Part shown: in pieces, positions 57,064-64,000 of the stretch
Numbering within the stretch: position 1 is the first letter of the stretch
Layout: each line of letters opens with the position of its first letter
From: Delftia acidovorans
GTDB lineage: Bacteria; Pseudomonadota; Gammaproteobacteria; Burkholderiales; Burkholderiaceae_C
DNA length: 64,000 bases
NCBI GenBank assembly: GCA_031286585.1
Contig: JAITUC010000024.1
Location: 310,001-374,000 of the forward strand
Direction: 5' to 3'
The notes under the pieces: generated by a model
What the model was told of the DNA's origin: nothing
The model's database searches: none
Seen by the model: the letters and a program-made list of their open reading frames with translations, nothing else
Made by a program: the position numbers and the translations under genes

Positions 57064-57929
57064 ACGCGGCCCGGCCCGCGCTGCGGGCCGACAGCGATGC
57101 GGGCACGGGATCGGCACCGCTGCCCGTGGTTTTCTCGCATGCCAACAGCTTTGCGCTGCCCACTTACCGGCTGCTGTTCTCGCTGCTGGCAGAGCGCGGG
57201 ATCGCGGCGCAGGGCGTGGAGCGCTTCGGCCATGACCCGCGCTTTCCCGTCACCAACAACTGGCCGCACCTGGTCGAGCAACTGGCCGAGTTCACGCGTG
57301 CCGAGGTCGAGCGCGTGGGCGGTCCGGTCTTTCTGGTCGGGCATTCGCTGGGGGGATTCCTGAGCGTGATGACGGCTGCGCGCCACCCCGAACTGGCGCG
57401 CGGTGTGCTGCTGATCGACTCGCCCCTGCTCAGCGGCTGGCGCGCCAACGCCGTGGGCGTGGCCAAGCGCACGCAGCTGGTGGGCTCGGTCTCGCCAGGC
57501 AAGATCAGCGCCCGTCGCCGCAATGCCTGGGACAGCGATGAGGAGGCGCTGGCCTACTTCCGCGCCAAGAAGGTGTTTGCGCAATGGCACCCGCAGGTGC
57601 TCCAGGACTATGTGCACAGCGGCCTGGCCGATGTGGACGGCCGGCGCATGCTGAACTTCACGCGCGAGGTGGAGACCGCCATCTACAACACCTTGCCGCA
57701 CAACCTGGCCTCGCTGCTGCACCACCATCCGCTGCGCTGCCCGGCGGCCTTCATCGGCGGGCGTGCCTCGGTGGAGATGCGCCAGGTGGGCATGGACCTC
57801 ACGCGCCGCATCACGCGCGGGCGCGTGATGATGCTGGACGGCAGCCACCTGTTCCCCATGGAGCGGCCCCACGCCACGGCGGCCGCCATCGAGGCCTCGC
57901 TGCTGAACCTGCTGGGCTCCGAGGCCTGA
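57060..57929 (+). CDS. Alpha/beta-hydrolase
   Basis: A 289-residue hydrolase with GTG start overlapping the Anbu stop (GTGA). The fold begins PLPVVFSHANSFALPTYRLL; the nucleophile Ser is in GHSLGGFLS, and the catalytic His is probably in LDGSHLFPMERP. No signal peptide. The substrate is not predictable. Confidence 0.85.
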   Translation: MNAARPALRADSDAGTGSAPLPVVFSHANSFALPTYRLLFSLLAERGIAAQGVERFGHDPRFPVTNNWPHLVEQLAEFTRAEVERVGGPVFLVGHSLGGFLSVMTAARHPELARGVLLIDSPLLSGWRANAVGVAKRTQLVGSVSPGKISARRRNAWDSDEEALAYFRAKKVFAQWHPQVLQDYVHSGLADVDGRRMLNFTREVETAIYNTLPHNLASLLHHHPLRCPAAFIGGRASVEMRQVGMDLTRRITRGRVMMLDGSHLFPMERPHATAAAIEASLLNLLGSEA

Positions 57930-57950
57930 ACCGGGCACCCCGGATGTGAA

Positions 57951-57972
57951 AAGGCCACCTTGCGGTGGCCTT
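57951..57972. terminator. Bidirectional terminator between the hydrolase and uppP
   Basis: AAGGCCACC-TTGC-GGTGGCCTT, a 9-bp stem with A- and T-rich flanks, between convergent genes. Confidence 0.75.
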
Positions 57973-58020
57973 CTGCGTTGGTGCCTGAGGAATGCCTGGG
58001 GCCCTTCGCCCAAGCCTGGG

Positions 58021-58848
58021 TCAAACCTCGCTCCAGCTCACGACGCCGGTGAAGGCCGTCACCAGCACGATGATGCCGAAGGCGATGCGGTACCAGGCAA
58101 ACGGCACGAAGCTGTTGGTGGAGATGTAGCGCAGCAGCCAGCGCACGCACAGCCAGGCGCTGATGAAGGAGAACACCAGGCCCACGGCGAACAGGGGGAT
58201 GTCGGCCGCCGACAGCAGGGCGCGCTCCTTGTAGAGGCTGTAGACGCCGGCGCCGATCAGCGTGGGAATGGCCAGGAAGAACGAGAAATCGGTCGCCGCC
58301 TTGCGCGACAGGCCCATGAGCATGCCGCCGATGATGGTGGCACCGCTGCGGCTGGTGCCGGGAATCATGGCCAGACACTGCACCAGGCCCACCTTGAGGG
58401 CATCGAGCGGCGTCATCTCGTCCACGGTCTGCACGCGCATGGCCGAGGCGGGCCGGCGCTCGGCCCACAGGATGACGAAGCCGCCCAGGATGAAGGTGGT
58501 GGCCACCACGGTGGGCGTGAACAGGTGCGCCTTGATGAACTTGCCGAAGATCAGCGCCAGCACCACGGCCGGCAGAAAGCCGATGATGACGTTCAACGTG
58601 AGCCGCTGCGCCTGGCGGCTGGTGGGCAGATCGACCACGGTGGAGCGGATCTTCTGCCAGTACACCAGCACCACGGCGAAGATGGCGCCGGTCTGGATGG
58701 CGATATCGAAGACCTTGGCCTTGGCATCGTCGAAGCCCAGCAGCGAGCCTGCAAGGATGAGGTGTCCGGTGGAAGAGATGGGAAGGAACTCCGTCAGTCC
58801 CTCCACGATGCCCATGATGGCGGCCTTGACCAGCAAAAGAATGTCCAC
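58021..58848 (-). CDS. uppP: Undecaprenyl-diphosphate phosphatase
   Basis: A 275-residue integral membrane enzyme that recycles the C55 lipid carrier of peptidoglycan synthesis. Both catalytic motifs are present: [20 protein letters not shown] near the N-terminus and [20 protein letters not shown] in the middle. Eight or so membrane helices follow the family pattern. GTG at 58848 with AGGA 8 bp upstream gives the family-typical start (V/M)[12 protein letters not shown]; an ATG at 58872 would add eight residues. Confidence 0.93.
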   Translation of the reverse strand: MDILLLVKAAIMGIVEGLTEFLPISSTGHLILAGSLLGFDDAKAKVFDIAIQTGAIFAVVLVYWQKIRSTVVDLPTSRQAQRLTLNVIIGFLPAVVLALIFGKFIKAHLFTPTVVATTFILGGFVILWAERRPASAMRVQTVDEMTPLDALKVGLVQCLAMIPGTSRSGATIIGGMLMGLSRKAATDFSFFLAIPTLIGAGVYSLYKERALLSAADIPLFAVGLVFSFISAWLCVRWLLRYISTNSFVPFAWYRIAFGIIVLVTAFTGVVSWSEV

Positions 58849-59041
58849 GGCAAGCGTCCTGTCGCAATGCAAAAGTGCGCCATTATCTGCGCTGGCCGTG
58901 GCCTGCCGGCGTCCGCCTGCCCGTCTGTCGGCGGCAATCGCAAACTTTTACAACGCGCGGCCCGCAACGTTGCTGCACGCCCGGCACTGTGCTGCAATGT
59001 GGGTGCGCTGGTCTTCAGCGCGCCTTCAAAACCATTCCATC

Positions 59042-59320
59042 ATGAAAAAAATCGTTGTTCTGGCAGTTGTCTCCCTGGCCTGCAGCATCGGCATGGCTGC
59101 CGGAGACAAGGCCCCCACGGCCCAGCAAAAACTGATGGGCACCTGCAACACCGAAGCCGCCGGCAAGAAAGGCGACGAACGCAAGGAGTTCATGAAGTCC
59201 TGCCTGTCCGACGGCAAGAAGCGCCAGCAGGAACGCATGAAGACCTGCAACGTGGACGCCACGGGCAAGAAGGGCGATGAGCGCAAGGCGTTCATGAGCG
59301 AATGCTTGAAAAAAGACTGA
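59042..59320 (+). CDS. PsiF-repeat periplasmic protein
   Basis: A 92-residue protein with signal peptide (MKKIVVLAVVSLACSIGMAA) and two PsiF repeats: TCNTEAAGKKGDERKEFMKS-C and TCNVDATGKKGDERKAFMSE-C. E. coli PsiF is induced by phosphate starvation; the molecular role is unknown. Confidence 0.85.
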   Translation: MKKIVVLAVVSLACSIGMAAGDKAPTAQQKLMGTCNTEAAGKKGDERKEFMKSCLSDGKKRQQERMKTCNVDATGKKGDERKAFMSECLKKD

Positions 59321-59322
59321 AG

Positions 59323-59450
59323 CTCCCCCTGAGCGGCTGACGCCGCTTCCCCCTCTCTACCCGCTGCGCGAGGGAGGGGGACGACGCCCTCGCCGCGAGG
59401 CGGCTCTTGCTCGGCGTCCCTGAGTTGGGGGGCGCGCCAGTCGGGTCGGT
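59323..59450. repeat. Comamonadaceae-type intergenic palindromic repeat
   Basis: The stretch after psiF (AGCTCCCCCTGAGCGGCTGA ... GCGCGAGGGAGGGGGACGAC ... TTGCTCGGCGTCCCTGAG) forms nested GC-rich hairpins and resembles a repeat I recall from many intergenic regions of Acidovorax/Delftia-type genomes. Only one copy is in this window. Confidence 0.45.
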
Positions 59451-59473
59451 CTGGGGCCCATCAAGCATTGCAA

Positions 59474-59497
59474 AAAGCCACCGTTCTTGGTGGCTTT
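59474..59497. terminator. Bidirectional terminator between psiF-like gene and the PepSY gene
   Basis: AAAGCCACC-GTTCTT-GGTGGCTTT, 9-bp stem with A/T-rich flanks between convergent genes. Confidence 0.75.
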
Positions 59498-59515
59498 GCT
59501 GTTTCTGGAGCTTGT

Positions 59516-60751
59516 TCAGCTGGCTGCGGCCATGCGGCGCGCTCTTCGCTTGCGCCACCAGATGATGACGCCGGTGACGGACAGTATGGCGACCAGGACG
59601 CCTACGAAGGACATGAGCACGCGGCCGGGGGTGCCGAGGATGCGGCCGCTGTGCAGGGGCAGTTGCAGTTGCACGAAGACATCGGCGGCGGTGCCGTGCC
59701 AGGGGCGGTAGGTGCCCAGGACTTCGCCGTTGTCCGAGCTGACGTAGATGTTGGACAGGCCCATGCCCATGGCGCCGGTTTCGTCGCGCGGGTCGAAGAA
59801 GGAGATGTTGTAGAACGGGAAGTCGCCGCCCCACCAGATGCCGCCTGCGGGCTGGGCGAAGCCCAGGCGCTTTGCTTCCTCCTGGGCGATGGCGATGGCC
59901 TGGGCGAAGGAGACCTGGGGCACGAGGAGCGTGCCCTGGGGCGCAGGCTTGAGGGTTTCGTAGGGGCCGGGCGTGGTGGTGGAGACGGTGCTCATCACCG
60001 GGTAGAAGACCTCGCGGTACAGGTTCAGCGAGAACGAGGTGAAGGCCACGATGACGATGACGGCCCAGACCCACAGGCCGCCCGCGCGGTGCAGGTCGAA
60101 GTTGAGCTTGTAGGCGCCGCCGCCCCAGCGCACGCGCCATGAGGGCATCCAGCGCCGCCACCAGGATCCCGCGGCCGCCGCCAGGCGCGGGGCGCTTTTT
60201 TTGAGCTTGACGGGAAAGGTCAGCAGCAGCGCGACAAAGCTGTCGGCCACCCACAGCAGGGCCAGGCTGCCCATGAACCAGTAGCCCCAGCGGTCCGTGC
60301 CCCAGAAGCGCGGGGCCAGCAGGCTTTCGTGCAGGTGGCGCAGCCAGGGCATGAGGTTGCGCTGGCTGAGCGCGAAGCTGCGCCCGTTGCGCTGGCCGGT
60401 GATGCGGCCGCTGACGGGATCGACGAAGACCGTGTCATAGCCCAGCGCAGGCGCCTGGCCCGTAGCCGGGTCGGGCCGGGGGCGCACCATGAACATGGCG
60501 GCTTCGCCCTCGACCAGGCCCAGGGTCATGTAGCTGATCTCGGCGCGCGGCTCGCTGGCCTGCACGGCGGCGGCCAGCTCCAGCGGGGTCTTCAGCGGGC
60601 CGCGTGCCGGGGTCTCCAGCATGTCGGCATTGAGCCATTCGTCGATTTCATGGTCCCAGGACAGCACGGCCCCGGTGAGGCCGGCCATGGTGAGGAAACC
60701 GGCCAGCACCAGGCCTATCCAGCGGTGCACCACCGTCCACAGCGCGCGCAT
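59516..60751 (-). CDS. PepSY-associated inner-membrane protein (siderophore reductase/uptake type)
   Basis: A 411-residue protein with a first helix in LWTVVHRWIGLVLAGFLTMA, GLTGAVLSWDHEIDEWLNAD, periplasmic PepSY-type regions and further helices (WGYWFMGSLALLWVADSFVA, VWAVIVIVAFTSFSLNLYRE, and near the C-terminus VGVLVAILSVTGVIIWW). Proteins of this family are found beside TonB receptors and several are thought to reduce or release iron from siderophores. It lies 18 bp after the receptor gene. Confidence 0.85.
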   Translation of the reverse strand: MRALWTVVHRWIGLVLAGFLTMAGLTGAVLSWDHEIDEWLNADMLETPARGPLKTPLELAAAVQASEPRAEISYMTLGLVEGEAAMFMVRPRPDPATGQAPALGYDTVFVDPVSGRITGQRNGRSFALSQRNLMPWLRHLHESLLAPRFWGTDRWGYWFMGSLALLWVADSFVALLLTFPVKLKKSAPRLAAAAGSWWRRWMPSWRVRWGGGAYKLNFDLHRAGGLWVWAVIVIVAFTSFSLNLYREVFYPVMSTVSTTTPGPYETLKPAPQGTLLVPQVSFAQAIAIAQEEAKRLGFAQPAGGIWWGGDFPFYNISFFDPRDETGAMGMGLSNIYVSSDNGEVLGTYRPWHGTAADVFVQLQLPLHSGRILGTPGRVLMSFVGVLVAILSVTGVIIWWRKRRARRMAAAS

Positions 60752-60769
60752 GCTTCAGACCGCTCCGGC

Positions 60770-62935
60770 TCAGAAGTCCACCGATGCGCTCAGCGAGAAG
60801 GTGCGCGGCATGGACTGCACCAGGTAGTTGGCGCCCGGGTAGCCGCCCACGGACGACCAGTAGCCCTTGTCGAACAGGTTGTCGATGCGCGCGCGCAGGG
60901 TCAGCAGGCGATTGTTGCCGATGTCCAGGAGATAGCGCGCGCCGATGTCGGTGCGCGTCCAGGAGGCCACCGTCAGCGTGTTGGCGCCGTTGGCGTACTG
61001 GCTGGAGGTGTGCATCACGCGCGCATTGACGGCCAGGCCCGGGACGCCGGGCACATCCCAGTCCACGCCCAGGTTCAGCAGGCGCTTGGGCACGCCGATG
61101 GCGTAGTTGCCGATGGTGGCGGCATCGGCGGCCTCGCGGATCTTGGCCTCGCTGAAGGTCACGCCGCCCAGCACGCGCAGGCCCTTGACGGGTTCGCCGA
61201 AGACCGTGGCCTCCAGGCCGCTGTTGCGCTGCTTGCCGTACTGGCCGAAGACCTGGTTGGCCACATAGGCCGAAGGCATGTCCGTGGTGTACAGCGCCAC
61301 CGTGGCGCCCAGCTGCGGGCCCTGCCACTTGAAGCCGATTTCCTTCTGGCGCGACTTGTAGGGCGCGAACACCTGGCCGCCGTTGGACACGGGCAGGTCG
61401 TTGGCCGTCTGCGGCGCCACGGCGCCCTTGGTCAGGCCCTCGATGTAGTTGGCGTAGACCGAGGTGTTCTCGCTGGTCTTGAACACCAGGCCCAGCATGG
61501 GCGTGGTGGCGGACTTCTTGTAGTTGTCGGTCTGCGCGCCCGTGTTGTAGTCGTAGCTGCTTTGCTCGATGCTCTGGCGGCGCACGCCCACGGTCAGGCG
61601 CAGGCGCTCGTCCAGCATGCTCAGCGTGTCGCCGATGGCGAAGCTGTTGAGTTGGGTTTCACCCGCACGCGTGGGGTCGGCCAGGTTGCCGCCGAACAGC
61701 GTCATCGCCGGGCGCGCGCTGCTCCAGGGGTTGTAGATGTTGTTGACCACGCCAAAGCCCATGCCCCAGGCATTGCGCTCGGTGGCCGAGTAGGTGCTGG
61801 CCGTGGCCACCAGCTCGTGGCCCACGCTGCCCGTGGACAGGCGCGTGCGGATGCCGACCTCGCCCGTGCCCACGCTGTCCTTGCGCTTGTTGTCGAAGCG
61901 CGTGCCCGTGGTGTCGCCGGCCGCATTGCTCACGGTCACGCCGCTCAGGGAGTTGTCTTCCTTGCCGCGGCGCAGGCCGCCTGCGGCCCAGGCCGTGGTG
62001 GTGTCGTTGATGTCCCATTCGGCGCGCAGCGTGGCGAACAGGTCGCGCTCGGTGGAGTACGACCAGTTCTGGCCGTAGTTGGTCTTGTTGTCGGGCACGG
62101 CCGGGATGAAGCTGCCCGGTGTCACGCTGGGGCGGCCGCCGTTGTAGCTGTTGCGCTGGTAGCCCACGTCGCCCGACAGGCGCACATTGCGGCTGCGCCA
62201 GTCCAGGCCCACGCCCAGGGCGGTGAGCGAGCGGTCTTCGCCATCCACTCCCGTGCCGCCGTCGCGGCGCACGGCGTTCAGGCGGATGCCGGTGCTCCGG
62301 TCAGGGCCGAAGCGGCGCGAGATGTCGGTGGAGACAAAGGCCTGGCCGCCCGTCTGGATGCCGGTGCCCACGCGCGTCAGCGCATCGTTGCCGGCCCGCT
62401 TGGGCAGCAGGCTGATGGTGCCCCCAATGCCGCTGCCACCGGGCGCCGCGCCATTGAGGAAGGCATTGGCGCCGCGCAGCACCTCCACGCGCTCGAAGAA
62501 CTCCGAGGCGATGTACTGGCGCGGCAGCAGGCCGTACAGGCCGTTGTAGGCGATGTCGTCCGAATAGACCGGGAAGCCGCGCAGCACATACAGTTCCTGG
62601 AAGTTGCCGAAGCCGCGCGCCTGGCGCACACCCGGGTCGTTGAGCAGCACGTCGCCCACGCTCTTGGACTGGGTGTCTTCGATCAGCTGCTGCGTGTAGC
62701 TGGTGGTGGAGAAGGAGGAATTCTTCCAGTCCAGCGTGCCCAGCACGCCGTTGCGCGCGCCCGTGGCCACCTGGCCGCCTGCGAAGGGCTTGGACAGGCC
62801 CTGGGCCGATGCGTCGGCGCTGGCCTCCACCGTCACGGCTTCCAGCACGGGGGCGCCGCCGCCCGTCTGGGCCATCAGGGCCTGGTGGCTGCACAGGCAG
62901 AGAACGGCCAGGGAAATCGGGCGGATGGAGGGCAT
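60770..62935 (-). CDS. TonB-dependent siderophore receptor
   Basis: A 721-residue outer-membrane receptor without STN domain. After a signal peptide (ISLAVLCLCSHQALMAQ) come the plug with DVLLNDPGVRQARGFGNFQE, LYVLRGFPVYSDDIAYNGLY and FFERVEVLRGANAFLNGAAP, and the barrel, ending RTFSLSASVDF. FhuE/FpvA-like hydroxamate receptors share this layout; the ligand is not certain. First gene of a Fur-regulated pair with the PepSY protein. Confidence 0.92.
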   Translation of the reverse strand: MPSIRPISLAVLCLCSHQALMAQTGGGAPVLEAVTVEASADASAQGLSKPFAGGQVATGARNGVLGTLDWKNSSFSTTSYTQQLIEDTQSKSVGDVLLNDPGVRQARGFGNFQELYVLRGFPVYSDDIAYNGLYGLLPRQYIASEFFERVEVLRGANAFLNGAAPGGSGIGGTISLLPKRAGNDALTRVGTGIQTGGQAFVSTDISRRFGPDRSTGIRLNAVRRDGGTGVDGEDRSLTALGVGLDWRSRNVRLSGDVGYQRNSYNGGRPSVTPGSFIPAVPDNKTNYGQNWSYSTERDLFATLRAEWDINDTTTAWAAGGLRRGKEDNSLSGVTVSNAAGDTTGTRFDNKRKDSVGTGEVGIRTRLSTGSVGHELVATASTYSATERNAWGMGFGVVNNIYNPWSSARPAMTLFGGNLADPTRAGETQLNSFAIGDTLSMLDERLRLTVGVRRQSIEQSSYDYNTGAQTDNYKKSATTPMLGLVFKTSENTSVYANYIEGLTKGAVAPQTANDLPVSNGGQVFAPYKSRQKEIGFKWQGPQLGATVALYTTDMPSAYVANQVFGQYGKQRNSGLEATVFGEPVKGLRVLGGVTFSEAKIREAADAATIGNYAIGVPKRLLNLGVDWDVPGVPGLAVNARVMHTSSQYANGANTLTVASWTRTDIGARYLLDIGNNRLLTLRARIDNLFDKGYWSSVGGYPGANYLVQSMPRTFSLSASVDF

Positions 62936-62941
62936 GAGGAT

Positions 62942-62960
62942 GATATTGAGAATGATTTGC
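62942..62960 (-). promoter_or_regulatory. Fur-like box before the siderophore receptor
   Basis: On the minus strand GCAAATCATTCTCAATATC matches the 19-bp Fur consensus at most conserved A/T positions. It lies 7 bp before the receptor ATG region, covering its promoter or leader. Confidence 0.65.
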
Positions 62961-63257
62961 AGAATCCGTTAGCTTACCAACCGCATTAGTGTGCTGCTAT
63001 GAATTTTCTCAATCTGTTGCATCGGAGCAATCCTCCAAGTGATTGAATTCAAAGGCCCAGCGCAATAGTCCGCGCGCACTCCCCATAGCGGGAATCTTCC
63101 AGGGACCGCGCAGATCACTGCAGCTCGCGGCGCCCCGGTGCATCTGGCGCCCTGCGTGCGCCCGTCCGTCGCATGGCGCTGGCCCGGCCGGCGCCCGGCA
63201 GCGACAGTCCTGTCCCATACAGGCCCACCAACCCGGGCCGCACGCCAGGACACCGCC
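62961..63257. other. Intergenic region between the receptor and the DUF2306-like gene
   Basis: About 300 bp with promoters for both divergent genes. The left 90 bp are AT-rich. No further gene or repeat is seen. Confidence 0.4.
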
Positions 63258-63668
63258 ATGCAAATGACACCGCTGATCGCCATCCACATGAGCGCCGCCC
63301 TCGGCGCCACGGCCACGGGCGCCATCGCCCTGCTGGCACGCCGCCGGGCCGCCGTCCACCCCCGCCTGCACCGCGCGGCCGGCTACGCCTTCGTCACGCT
63401 CATGGTCTGCGCGGCGGTGTCCGCCTGCTTCATCCGCGACTACCGCCTGCCCAACTGGGCCGGCTACACGCCTGTCCACCTGCTGGTGCCGCTGACCTTT
63501 GCCGGCCTGGGCCGCTCGTTCTGGCACCTGTACCACGGCAACATCGCCGGCCACCGCAAGACCATGCGCAGCGTCTACATCGGCGCCTGCGTGGTGGCGG
63601 GCCTGTTCACCCTGCTGCCCGGCCGCTACCTGGGCGACCTGCTTTGGCAGCAGCTGGGCCTGGCCTGA
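63258..63668 (+). CDS. DUF2306-like membrane protein
   Basis: A 136-residue protein with four hydrophobic helices (IAIHMSAALGATATGAIALL, AAGYAFVTLMVCAAVSACF, PVHLLVPLTFAGLGRSFWHL, VYIGACVVAGLFTLLPGRYL) and the DUF2306 marks HRAAGYAF and HRKTMRSVYIG. Function unknown. AGGA lies 8 bp before the ATG. Confidence 0.75.
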   Translation: MQMTPLIAIHMSAALGATATGAIALLARRRAAVHPRLHRAAGYAFVTLMVCAAVSACFIRDYRLPNWAGYTPVHLLVPLTFAGLGRSFWHLYHGNIAGHRKTMRSVYIGACVVAGLFTLLPGRYLGDLLWQQLGLA

Positions 63669-63701
63669 TACCGCTTTTTTCCCTCTGACGGAGAACTTCC
63701 C

Positions 63702-64000
63702 ATGCGCACACTCGACCCCCTGGAACACAACAACGACGATGCCCTGGAGCGCATGGCGCGCCGCCGCGCAGGCGCCAAGATGGGCTGGATGATCCATGCC
63801 AGCGTCTATGTACTGGTCAACCTGGGCCTGGCGGCGCTGTCGCTGTCCCAGGGCCGCCATTGGGCCATCTTCCCGGCCATGGGCTGGGGCCTGGGGCTGG
63901 CCATCCACGGGGCCGTGGTCTGGCTGGCCCTGCCGGGCAACGGCTGGCATGGGCGCATGGTGGAGCGTGAGCGGCAGGCGCTGCAGTCACGCCAGGGCCG
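63702..64000 (+). CDS. 2TM-domain protein (3' end outside window)
   Basis: The ATG at 63702 has a GGAGAA Shine-Dalgarno. ALERMARRRAGAKMGWMIHA leads into two helices, SVYVLVNLGLAALSLSQGRH and AMGWGLGLAIHGAVVWLALP, the 2TM domain, then a basic helix at the window edge. Such domains occur alone or as the membrane anchor of histidine kinases; which applies here lies outside the window. Confidence 0.75.
   Translation, partial: MRTLDPLEHNNDDALERMARRRAGAKMGWMIHASVYVLVNLGLAALSLSQGRHWAIFPAMGWGLGLAIHGAVVWLALPGNGWHGRMVERERQALQSRQG

Noticed and set aside
1..64000. CRISPR arrays, rRNA or tRNA genes
   Set aside because: No regularly spaced repeats and no conserved RNA gene sequences were seen on either strand.

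Overview
The window is high-GC DNA with the gene style of a betaproteobacterium of the family Comamonadaceae (Delftia/Comamonas/Acidovorax-like). This placement is inferred from base composition, paired Bug-family binding proteins, FecIRA-type iron loci and a Comamonadaceae-style intergenic repeat near 59.4 kb; no rRNA or tRNA marker is present to confirm it.

Left chromosomal arm (1-15,205): a partial MFS exporter diverges from a LysR regulator. Then come a YcaQ/AlkX-like winged-helix protein, a ferric-siderophore signalling locus (sigma factor, FecR anti-sigma, FecA-type receptor), and a five-gene catabolic operon (two Bug binding proteins, SMP-30-like lactonase, ThDP enzyme, SDR) facing a GntR/FadR regulator across a palindromic operator. 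A DUF6088/AbiEi antitoxin-like gene follows, with only a frameshifted stub of its AbiEii toxin partner. The arm ends in the first 71 bases of the native mutS gene.

Integrated element (about 15,206-53,368, 38.2 kb): a P2-like prophage sits inside the 5' end of mutS. Both junctions carry ATGATGCA inside an imperfect 17-bp repeat. Between attL and the predicted cos site lies AT-rich cargo: a retron (msr-msd RNA, a 63-aa hydrophobic peptide, an XRE protein and a reverse transcriptase with NAXXH and YVDD motifs), IS5-family wreckage and a SMEK-like protein. After cos come the P2 structural genes in P2 order (Q P | O N M L X, holin, lysozyme, Rz/Rz1, R S V W J I, fibre genes, FI FII E/E' T U D), then a BrnT/BrnA pair, two secreted proteins, a CI-like repressor facing an early operon (RHH protein, Ogr/Delta activator, gpA replicase, AlpA-like protein), and a tyrosine integrase next to attR.

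The right end of the prophage encodes its own 63-nt replacement for the lost mutS start, so the right-hand mutS is intact and of native length, but it is now expressed from phage DNA. That DNA carries a LexA-type box between the integrase and mutS. Two more LexA-type boxes lie in tandem before a 58-aa ORF beside cos. Lysogeny may therefore have put mismatch repair under SOS/phage control.

Right chromosomal arm (53,369-64,000): the rest of mutS, an Anbu proteasome-like peptidase with a long tail, an alpha/beta hydrolase, UppP, a PsiF-repeat protein, a PepSY-protein/TonB-receptor iron pair with a Fur-like box, a DUF2306-like membrane protein and the start of a 2TM-domain gene.
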